A DNA stretch of 29,253 nucleotides from UBA57 sp013378375. GTDB lineage: Archaea; Thermoproteota; Nitrososphaeria; Nitrososphaerales; UBA57. Position numbers and translations under genes: made by a program. The notes beneath the pieces were generated by a model that saw only the letters and a program-made list of their open reading frames with translations, was not told the origin of the DNA and did no database searches. The stretch is from positions 1 to 29,253 of the forward strand of contig JACAFT010000011.1 in assembly GCA_013378375.1 (NCBI GenBank). The letters are read 5' to 3'. Positions 15,616 through 23,103 of the stretch are shown here, piece after piece (positions within the stretch are counted from its first letter, which is position 1; each line of letters begins with the position of its first letter).

Positions 15616-16635
15616 ATGAAGATCGCAATACTAACTGGTGGTGGAGATGCGCCAGGGTTAAATCCGGTAATACGATCAGTAGTAAAGGTAGCAAAAGAAA
15701 ATCAAGTTGAAATGATCGGAATAAAAAAGGGATGGGCAGGATTAGTTGAATTAAATCATTTTCCTCTTGAATGGGAAGACGTAAAGAATCTTCATTCAGA
15801 AGGAGGTACATTTTTATTATCAAGTAGAACAAACCCAATAAAAATGGAAAACGGAATAAAGACGGTTGCGAAGAATTTGAAACAAATTGCAGATGGTCTG
15901 ATTGCAATGGGTGGAGAAGATACATTAGGTGTTGCAAATGAATTATACAAAAATGGTGTGAATGTGATAGGAGTACCAAAAACAATTGATAATGATTTAT
16001 TTTCGACTGATTATACCATAGGTTTTGATACGGCAATAAATATAACAGTAGAGGCGATAGATCGAATAAGAACAACAGGGAGATCGCATGAGAGATTCAT
16101 GGTAGTAGAAGTAATGGGTAGGCATGCAGGCTGGTTAGCAGTACATTCAGGATTAGCATCAGGAGCTGATGTGATATTATATCCAGAAGAGAAATATGAC
16201 AGTCAAGAAGTATGTAATAAGATTAAAAAATTAAAGGAACAAGGTCAAAAAACGGGAATTATTGTCATTGCTGAAGGTGCAAAAGAAATAGAGGGATCAT
16301 ATACGACACAAAATGAAGAATTAGATGCATTTGGTCATGTAAAGTTAGGTGGAGCAGGAGAAAAACTTGCTAAATTAATAGAAAATAACACAGGAATTGA
16401 AACAAGACATATAGTATTAGGTCATTTAGCAAGAGGCGGTACACCATCAGCATTTGACAGAGTATATGGAGCAAGATTAGGTTATGGAGCAATAAAACTA
16501 GTATTAGAAAAGAAATGGGGACAGATGCTCACGCTAAGAGGAACTGAAATTAAATCAATGTCATTGAAAGATGGAGTAAAAGAACTAAAAACTGTAACTA
16601 ATGATTATAAGGATTTAATTAAACAATTAACGTAA
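15616..16635 (+). CDS. pfp: 6-phosphofructokinase, probably pyrophosphate-dependent
   Basis: Phosphorylates fructose-6-phosphate (reversibly if PPi-dependent). The 339 residues belong to the PfkA superfamily: LTGGGDAPGLNPVIR at the N-terminus, MGGEDTLGVA at 98-107, PKTIDNDL at 121-128 with catalytic D125 and D127, GRSHERFMVVEVMGRHAGW, and a C-terminal HLARGGTPSAFDRV. Two positions discriminate the phosphoryl donor. D102 and K122 (in GGEDT and PKTIDND) correspond to the Asp and Lys typical of PPi enzymes, where ATP enzymes usually have Gly and Gly. This pattern resembles the PPi-dependent members of the group that includes Amycolatopsis and T. tenax enzymes. Donor specificity is inferred. Confidence 0.88.
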   Translation: MKIAILTGGGDAPGLNPVIRSVVKVAKENQVEMIGIKKGWAGLVELNHFPLEWEDVKNLHSEGGTFLLSSRTNPIKMENGIKTVAKNLKQIADGLIAMGGEDTLGVANELYKNGVNVIGVPKTIDNDLFSTDYTIGFDTAINITVEAIDRIRTTGRSHERFMVVEVMGRHAGWLAVHSGLASGADVILYPEEKYDSQEVCNKIKKLKEQGQKTGIIVIAEGAKEIEGSYTTQNEELDAFGHVKLGGAGEKLAKLIENNTGIETRHIVLGHLARGGTPSAFDRVYGARLGYGAIKLVLEKKWGQMLTLRGTEIKSMSLKDGVKELKTVTNDYKDLIKQLT

Positions 16636-16725
16636 TAAAACTAAATAATAAATAAACATTATAAAATATATATGAAAATTTTTATTTTATATCAAAGAAT
16701 AAAATAATTCAATAGTGAAAAAAAA

Positions 16726-18441
16726 ATGAAATGGAAAACATTAGAACACAACGGAGTATTATTCCCACCAGAATACAAATATCAGAAGATATCAGTAAAA
16801 ATCAGAGGAAAAAAGATAGAATTAAATAAAAAACAAGAAGAAATGGCTTGGGCATGGACAAAGAAAAAAGATACACCATATGTACAAGATAAAATTTTTA
16901 TTAAAAATTTCACAAATGATTTTCTTAAACAATTTAAAAATGAATATAAAAAATTATCAATAAAAGAATTTGATTTTTCAGAAATGATAAAGATACAAGA
17001 AAAAGAGAAAGAACATAATTCTAAACCAGAAATAAAAAAGAAATTAACAGCTGAACGAAAAGAAAAAAGAGAAATGCAAAAAGAGAAATATGGATATGCA
17101 ATAATAGATGGTACAAAAACAGAAGTAGGAAATTACATGGTAGAACCAGCTTCAATTTTCATGGGAAGAGGTGAACATCCATTCAGAGGAAAGTGGAAAA
17201 AAATGGCAGAGCCAGAAGATATTGTCTTAAATTTAGGAAAAAAATCAACTATTCCAGTGTGTCCAATAAAAAACAGAACGTGGGGAAAAATTATACATGA
17301 TAAAGAATCAACATGGTTGGCGAAATGGCATGATAAATTAACAAATAAAGACAAATATGTTTGGTTATCAGATACGGCAACAATACGTCAAAAACAAGAT
17401 AAAGCAAAATATGAAAAAGCTATTGATTTAAGTAAATCAATTTTAAAAATAAGAAAGCATATACAGAAAAATTTATCATCTACAGATAAAAAAACACAGA
17501 AAGTTGCAACAGTAACATACCTAATTGATAATTTAGCATTAAGAGTAGGAGATGAAAAGGATGAAGACGAGGCAGATACTGTAGGAGCAACTACATTAAG
17601 AGTTGAACATATCGACATTAATGGAGATACAATTGAATTTGACTTTCTTGGAAAAGATAGTGTTAGATGGAAAAAAACTTTGGAAGTAAAAGGAGACAAG
17701 CAATTCATAAAAAATATAGAGAAATTTATTGAAGGAAAGAAAGCAAATGATCCAATTTTCGACAAAATATCATCAACAGATGTAAATAGATTTTTGGCAG
17801 GGAGTAAAAAAGGAATTACGGCAAAAGTATTTAGAACTTATCACGCAACAAATCACGTAAATGACTATCTAAAGAAATGTGCATTAGAATCAACAGATGA
17901 AGATTATATGAAAGTCTATCATGCAAAAATGGCCAATTTAGGAGCTGCAATACAGTGTAATCACAAAAAGACGCCAACAAAGAATTGGGAAAACAGTATG
18001 GAAAAGAAAGAAAACAAAATTAAAAACATAAATCAAGAATTAAAAAAGATTGAAAGGTCAATAAAGAACTCAGAATATGAATGCGTTATTTGTAATACAA
18101 AATTAGTTATAGATGACAAACTAGTAAGATGTAAAAATGAAAAAGTACACAAGAATGAAGTAAAATTAATGAAGAAATTAGAAAGACAAAAAGTTCGTAT
18201 TGTAAAAGAGAATGAACGTATTAATAAGAAACACGATAGGATTGAAGAAAGATTGAGTAAGATGAAAGTAAAGGTCGAAGTAGATAAGAAAACTAGAGAA
18301 TATAATCTAAATACATCTTTAAGAAATTATATAGATCCAAGAATATACAAGAATTGGTCAGAAAAAGTTGAATTAGATTGGAATAAATTATATCCAAAAA
18401 CCTTGCAAAGGAAATTTCAATGGGTAGAACAGACTGAATAA
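16726..18441 (+). CDS. topIB: DNA topoisomerase IB, eukaryotic type
   Basis: Relaxes supercoils through a 3'-phosphotyrosine intermediate; among archaea known from Thaumarchaeota and relatives. The 571 residues lack the long eukaryotic N-terminal extension but keep the core (LEHNGVLFPPEY to PFRGKWKKM) and the catalytic domain. The active-site pentad is visible: R273 (LALRVGDEKDEDEADTVG), K310 (FLGKDSVRW), R370 (AKVFRTYHAT), H413 (QCNHKK) and Y535 (LNTSLRNYIDPRI). Between H413 and Y535 the linker is a lysine-rich coiled coil interrupted by C453-x2-C456-x12-C469-x5-H475, a possible zinc site that is absent from human Top1. Preceded by 90 bp of very AT-rich sequence with possible TATA boxes. Confidence 0.95.
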   Translation: MKWKTLEHNGVLFPPEYKYQKISVKIRGKKIELNKKQEEMAWAWTKKKDTPYVQDKIFIKNFTNDFLKQFKNEYKKLSIKEFDFSEMIKIQEKEKEHNSKPEIKKKLTAERKEKREMQKEKYGYAIIDGTKTEVGNYMVEPASIFMGRGEHPFRGKWKKMAEPEDIVLNLGKKSTIPVCPIKNRTWGKIIHDKESTWLAKWHDKLTNKDKYVWLSDTATIRQKQDKAKYEKAIDLSKSILKIRKHIQKNLSSTDKKTQKVATVTYLIDNLALRVGDEKDEDEADTVGATTLRVEHIDINGDTIEFDFLGKDSVRWKKTLEVKGDKQFIKNIEKFIEGKKANDPIFDKISSTDVNRFLAGSKKGITAKVFRTYHATNHVNDYLKKCALESTDEDYMKVYHAKMANLGAAIQCNHKKTPTKNWENSMEKKENKIKNINQELKKIERSIKNSEYECVICNTKLVIDDKLVRCKNEKVHKNEVKLMKKLERQKVRIVKENERINKKHDRIEERLSKMKVKVEVDKKTREYNLNTSLRNYIDPRIYKNWSEKVELDWNKLYPKTLQRKFQWVEQTE

Positions 18442-18442
18442 G

Positions 18443-18976
18443 TCATTTAGCCCATTTAATAGAACATCCAATAGCATGAGTTTCAGGATTAGTGACTTCC
18501 TTGTCAGTTAATATTTCGTCTAAGGCATTTCTGAGATCGTTGGAAGTAACAACAGTTTGATCTTTATTATCATCGATTCGACCATGGTATCTCAATTTCC
18601 TACTAATATCAAAAACAAAAATTTCAGGAGTAAATGAAGCTCCGTAAGACGAAGCTACATTTTGATCCTCATCTCTCAGATAAGGAAAATTGTAAGACTT
18701 TTCATTAACACGAATTTGCATTTTTTCAAAAGTATCTTCAGGATAATTAATTGTTTCATTTGAATTTATAGCAACTAAAGAAACTGATCTGTTAGAATAA
18801 TCTTCTTGAATACTTATTAATCGATCTTCATACGCTTTAACAAAAGGGCAATGATTACAAGTGAACATTACTATAAGAATTTTTTTGTCTGAAAAAGAAG
18901 ATAGATTATAGAAATTATTATCAGTTGCTTTTAAATTAAAATCAGGAGCAAGTGAACCAATTTGAATATGAGACAT
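18443..18976 (-). CDS. Peroxiredoxin-like / thioredoxin-fold protein (PRX_like1 type)
   Basis: Thioredoxin-fold redox protein. I use the ATG at 18974-18976 (MSHIQIGSLAPDFNLKATD), giving 177 residues, because that matches the family start; an upstream ATG at 19015 adds an unrelated hydrophobic stretch. The redox motif is C40-N-H-C43 in MFTCNHCPFVKAYEDRL, typical of the PRX_like1 group rather than of classical peroxiredoxins. A C-terminal HAIGCSIKW with a third conserved cysteine also fits that group. No signal peptide, so cytoplasmic. It converges with topoisomerase IB (1 bp between stops) and diverges from nurA. Confidence 0.88.
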   Translation of the reverse strand: MSHIQIGSLAPDFNLKATDNNFYNLSSFSDKKILIVMFTCNHCPFVKAYEDRLISIQEDYSNRSVSLVAINSNETINYPEDTFEKMQIRVNEKSYNFPYLRDEDQNVASSYGASFTPEIFVFDISRKLRYHGRIDDNKDQTVVTSNDLRNALDEILTDKEVTNPETHAIGCSIKWAK

Positions 18977-19058
18977 AAAGAATAATATATAATAATTATT
19001 TTTAATGTTTTGCAAAGATTTAAAATTACAGACATAGTAAAGGAATTAACAGATTATT

Positions 19059-20162
19059 TTGATTATTCCTGGTGCACGAAAGTTAATAGATAGACTAATT
19101 CCTGAAGTAATAGATAGGGATATTGGCGATCCACATATTCAAGGAGAAGATATAGAAGTATTTTCGTCAAAAAAAGAGAATTTCAGATTAATAAACAAGA
19201 TAGAATCTCCAAGAGATATAGGATTCGTAGATGGGGGAAATCTTGAACTAATAGGAGCTCCTAATTTTTCTATTCAATTAAATAGAGTATATTCAGCAAA
19301 ATGGCACAATGACAAACGAATATCAAGCAAGAGATTAGAATTTTTTTCTGCCACATATTCAACATCATTAATGGACAATCAGATTCAATATAAAACAATT
19401 TTTGAATTGGATCCAAATCAAACGGAATTAAGAGAACTTCTACCCAAGGAAAAGGATTTGTCTTTTTCCGCGAATGATAGAACTATAATGAGCGGAAATC
19501 AAATAGCAGATATATCAAGAGTGTCTTCAATTGGAAGAAGATTTGCAGAATGGACAAATGCAAATGATCTAATCGATGTATTAAATGAAAACGACATACT
19601 AATGATTGATGGTACATTACAAACGAATTTTACAAATGAATCAACATATCTAACAAATCTGAGGAAAAAAGCACGAAATAAGGGAGTAATTTTATGTGGA
19701 CTTTCAAAAACAAGTTCATTACAGACTACAACAGGGCTGTCATTATTAGGAAGTATAGACAGATTAGCAGAAGAAAATAACATCAAAAGAGAATGGTATT
19801 ATCCATTTGCAATATCTCGATCAACTGACCACGATGTAATGATATTCATTATAAAATTATCAAGAAATACAGATAGAATATTCCGTTTTGAAGTAGACAG
19901 GAAGACATTTGAAGAGTTAAAGGATTTACAGATTAATGAAATTTTTAGTACAATAATGAGAAATTCGAATGATTTGTCTTTTATTGGTTATCCATATGGT
20001 TTAATTGACGCAGACAATATGGCAAGGGTTTCGTATGATGAAAGTGATGAATACAAAGGAATAATAACATCAATATTATCACAATCAGGCGCATCAAAAG
20101 AATTCTTACGTCATATCCAAGCAAAAGATGCTCATGATATATTGAATATGATATTAAAATAA
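19059..20162 (+). CDS. nurA: NurA nuclease
   Basis: 5'-3' nuclease that works with the HerA translocase to resect DNA ends for homologous recombination. The 367 residues fit the NurA family: the N-terminal acidic motif DIGFVDGGN, a second acidic strand DILMIDGTLQ, the GVILCGLSKTSSL strand with conserved Lys, and the C-terminal FIGYPYGLIDADNMARVS. Overall similarity is weak, so position directly upstream of herA is part of the assignment. The start is TTG at 19059 (MIIPGARKLIDRL), the first usable start after an in-frame TAA. Confidence 0.88.
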   Translation: MIIPGARKLIDRLIPEVIDRDIGDPHIQGEDIEVFSSKKENFRLINKIESPRDIGFVDGGNLELIGAPNFSIQLNRVYSAKWHNDKRISSKRLEFFSATYSTSLMDNQIQYKTIFELDPNQTELRELLPKEKDLSFSANDRTIMSGNQIADISRVSSIGRRFAEWTNANDLIDVLNENDILMIDGTLQTNFTNESTYLTNLRKKARNKGVILCGLSKTSSLQTTTGLSLLGSIDRLAEENNIKREWYYPFAISRSTDHDVMIFIIKLSRNTDRIFRFEVDRKTFEELKDLQINEIFSTIMRNSNDLSFIGYPYGLIDADNMARVSYDESDEYKGIITSILSQSGASKEFLRHIQAKDAHDILNMILK

Positions 20163-20228
20163 GAACGGATTGACTATATGTTAAAAATTATTGTTAAGAA
20201 TAAATTTATTATAAGAAGGTAATAAACA

Positions 20229-21803
20229 ATGGGGGAAAATTTGAAAAATAAGGAAATAGATTTTGTAGGACAAGTAGTTTCTGGAAATGTTGCGGGAATA
20301 CTAATTAGAGAAAAAAATATAGGAAAAAGCATAGAATTAGGAGATTTATTGATTATCGATGAAGACAAAAATAATTCAGTAATACTAAAAGTATTTGATC
20401 TAAGTTTTGGAAGTCAAATATCACCATCAACTATGGAACTAGCAGCAGGACTTAGTTTAGAAGGCATGGGTGGAGAAATAGGATTTTATGATTCTAGTTT
20501 AAGAAATTATACATTAGCGAATGCAAAAGCAATCATCAAAATAACAAAAGGAGAAATAAAAATTCCAAAAGTCCTTCCAAAGTTTTTCTCAAAGATACGT
20601 TATGCAACAAAAGAAGATTTGCAGTTTATTTCTAAACCACCGGAAGATCCGGTGTATTTAGGAAACATAAGAAGTGGCTCAAAAGTATTAGAGGATGTTC
20701 CTGTTCAGCTTAATGGAAATGATTTCTTTACTCATCATGTTCTGATACCAGCTACCACAGGAAGAGGAAAAAGTAATTTAGTTAAAACAATGTTATGGAG
20801 TGTTTTAAAACTAGGAAAATTTGGAGTACTAGTATTAGATGCTCACGATGAATATTATGGAAGACATGAATTAGGATTAAAAGACAATAAAAATGCAAAA
20901 GAAAAATTACGATATTATTCATCAGATGCACCAGTAGGAAATAATACACTATTGATCAACATAAGAACAATTGCGCCAGAACACTTTGAAGGAATAGTGA
21001 ATTTTACTGAAGCGCAGAAACAGGCAATATGGTTATTCTCAAATACATTTAGAGAAAATTGGATAGAAAGAATTGTTCTCAGCGATGTAGGAGAATTCGA
21101 TGGACTTGTTCATGACACGACATTGGCAGTGTTACAAAGAAAACTAAGAACCTCATTAGGAATATATCAAAAAGATGGAGAAATAATTTGTGATAATCCG
21201 GTCTTTTCTATGCAAGGTGGAGAATCTACATTAAACGGAATAACAAAACATCTACAAGATGGAAAGATTGTTATAATTGATACATCAAAATTAGCAGATC
21301 AAACAGAATTACTAATCGGCAGCATGATTGCAAGTAAAGTTTTTTATAGATACAGAGCTTCGAAAGGAAAAGGTCAACTAGATAATAATTGTCCAATAAG
21401 TATAATCATAGAAGAAGCTCCCAGAGTATTATCAAACGAGCAATTACAAGAAGCAGGAGAGAATATTTACAGTACAATCGCACGAGAAGGTAGAAAATTC
21501 AAAGTAGGATTAATTGCCATAACACAATTAACGAGTTTGATTCCAAAGATAATTTTGAGTAATCTAAATACAAAAATAATTTTAGGAAATGAAATGTCTG
21601 CAGAAAGAAGATCAATAATTGACTGTGCAGCTCAAGATTTATCAGAAGAAGATAAAACAATAGGAAGTTTGGACAAAGGAGAAGCAATAGTAAGTAGTGT
21701 ATTTACAAAATTTGCAGTACCGATATACACTCCACTCTTTGAAGATATAGCAAAACTCGAATCTAAAAAGAATGAAGACGATTATGAATTAAAACTTGAT
21801 TGA
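20229..21803 (+). CDS. herA: HerA DNA translocase (bipolar helicase ATPase)
   Basis: Hexameric FtsK/HerA-type ATPase that drives NurA along DNA during end resection. It has 524 residues. An N-terminal HAS-barrel region (1-110) includes DFVGQVVSGNVAGIL. The Walker A is TGRGKSN with K181, Walker B LVLDAHDEYY with D204, and the IIIEEAPRVL strand and the downstream IAREGRKFKVGLIAITQ supply the remaining catalytic and arginine-finger region. It follows nurA by 66 bp; a TATA-like tttattataa at 20205-20214 and an AAGGT at 20216-20220 precede the ATG. It runs directly into mre11. Confidence 0.94.
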   Translation: MGENLKNKEIDFVGQVVSGNVAGILIREKNIGKSIELGDLLIIDEDKNNSVILKVFDLSFGSQISPSTMELAAGLSLEGMGGEIGFYDSSLRNYTLANAKAIIKITKGEIKIPKVLPKFFSKIRYATKEDLQFISKPPEDPVYLGNIRSGSKVLEDVPVQLNGNDFFTHHVLIPATTGRGKSNLVKTMLWSVLKLGKFGVLVLDAHDEYYGRHELGLKDNKNAKEKLRYYSSDAPVGNNTLLINIRTIAPEHFEGIVNFTEAQKQAIWLFSNTFRENWIERIVLSDVGEFDGLVHDTTLAVLQRKLRTSLGIYQKDGEIICDNPVFSMQGGESTLNGITKHLQDGKIVIIDTSKLADQTELLIGSMIASKVFYRYRASKGKGQLDNNCPISIIIEEAPRVLSNEQLQEAGENIYSTIAREGRKFKVGLIAITQLTSLIPKIILSNLNTKIILGNEMSAERRSIIDCAAQDLSEEDKTIGSLDKGEAIVSSVFTKFAVPIYTPLFEDIAKLESKKNEDDYELKLD

Positions 21804-21805
21804 GG
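21802..21805 (+). promoter_or_regulatory. Ribosome-binding site for mre11
   Basis: GAGG overlapping the herA TGA stop, 9 bases before ATG 21815. It supports that ATG over the upstream TTG at 21800 as the mre11 start. Confidence 0.6.
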
Positions 21806-21814
21806 AATAAGATA

Positions 21815-23101
21815 ATGTTCAAATTTGCGCACATGGCAGATATACACATCGGAGCTCATAAAGACAAAAGATTAATGGGATTAGAGATTCAAGCTTTTAA
21901 TGAATCAATAGATATTTGCATCAAAGAAGGCGTTAAATTCATAATTATTGCAGGAGATTTCTTTGATAAACCCATACCTGAACTAGAACAAGTTAAGAAA
22001 ATAATTAAAAAATTGATAGAATTATCACAATCGAATATTCCAGTCTACGTCATTTATGGAAGTCATGACTATAGTCCTGGGCAAGATTCAATGATTGATT
22101 TATTGGAGGCGGCAAAATTAATTATCAAGATCTATAATCCGAAATCTGTAGATGGAAAGATAAGATTAGAGATGTATCAAGACAAAGAAACAGGTGTGAA
22201 ATTAGCAGGAATTTCTGCTAGAAAAGTAGGACTGGAGAAAGCATATTTCGAGAAGTTAGACAGAGAACACCTCGAAAATCAAGATGGTTTCAAAATTTTT
22301 GTATTCCATAGTGGAATTGAGGAATTTAAACCAAGTTTTTTAAAAGGTGCAATGGATATGGAATGTATTCCAATTAACTGGTTTCCAAAAGGTTTTAATT
22401 ATTATGCAGGCGGACACATACACAAAAGAGACGAATTTAATATTCAAAATTATCAAAATATAATATTTCCTGGACCTTCATTCATAGGTTGGGGAACAAA
22501 AGATTACACAGATGTAGCCAAGGGTGAAAAAAGAGGATTCTACATAGTATCTTGTGAAGATAATAAAATAATTGAGAATGGAATTAAATTTGTAGAAATA
22601 AAAAAGATTGAAGGAAACTTTATTGAATTTGATGTTACAGGAAAGAGATCAAAACTAGTTAATGATGAGATAAATAAGAAATTAGAAGAAGAAGAAGTGG
22701 ATAATAAGTTAGTAGTAATAAGGATTTTCGGAGAATTACTTTCAGGAAATACTTCAGATATTGACACAATCGGAATAAGAAAGTCACTTACTGATAGAAA
22801 TGCAATATCACCACAGATCAACCGCAACAAGTTATCGACTAAAGAATTACAGAAAATCAGAATATCAAGTGAAGATAAATTAGAAATAGAAGATGGGTTG
22901 TTCAGAGAGAACGTAATAAATATAAAATCTGAAAATAAGTTATTGCAAAATGAAAATGGAATAATGATGGCAAAAGAACTATTAAGAGTACTAAAAGAAT
23001 CTCCTAAAGATTCAAATGGAAAGAATTCAACTGCAATACAAAATAAAATAGTAAAATCAGGAATAGAAACTCTAGAAATAGCAGAAATAATGGAGGAATA
23101 A
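21815..23101 (+). CDS. mre11: Mre11 nuclease
   Basis: Mn-dependent nuclease of the Mre11-Rad50 complex that senses and processes double-strand breaks. I start at ATG 21815 (MFKFAHMADIHIG), giving 428 residues. Phosphoesterase motifs in order are ADIHIGAHK (D9, H11), IIAGDFFDKP, YGSHDYSP (S83-H84-D85), VFHSGIEEF and YAGGHIHKRDEF. The third motif has Ser where many Mre11 proteins have a metal-binding Asn (GNHD). The C-terminal ~180 residues include a capping domain and a Rad50-binding region ending in helices. Tightly coupled to herA and rad50. Confidence 0.94.
   Translation: MFKFAHMADIHIGAHKDKRLMGLEIQAFNESIDICIKEGVKFIIIAGDFFDKPIPELEQVKKIIKKLIELSQSNIPVYVIYGSHDYSPGQDSMIDLLEAAKLIIKIYNPKSVDGKIRLEMYQDKETGVKLAGISARKVGLEKAYFEKLDREHLENQDGFKIFVFHSGIEEFKPSFLKGAMDMECIPINWFPKGFNYYAGGHIHKRDEFNIQNYQNIIFPGPSFIGWGTKDYTDVAKGEKRGFYIVSCEDNKIIENGIKFVEIKKIEGNFIEFDVTGKRSKLVNDEINKKLEEEEVDNKLVVIRIFGELLSGNTSDIDTIGIRKSLTDRNAISPQINRNKLSTKELQKIRISSEDKLEIEDGLFRENVINIKSENKLLQNENGIMMAKELLRVLKESPKDSNGKNSTAIQNKIVKSGIETLEIAEIMEE
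23092..23096 (+). promoter_or_regulatory. Ribosome-binding site for rad50
   Basis: GGAGG inside the last codons of mre11, 7 bases before the rad50 ATG at 23104. A strong Shine-Dalgarno match that supports this start and translation from the polycistronic mRNA. Confidence 0.7.
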
Positions 23102-23103
23102 GA

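Noticed and set aside
15590..16075. Leucine-rich minus-strand frame of 161 codons.
   Set aside because: Antisense to the phosphofructokinase gene, whose plus-strand frame has all catalytic motifs; composition is typical of a shadow frame.
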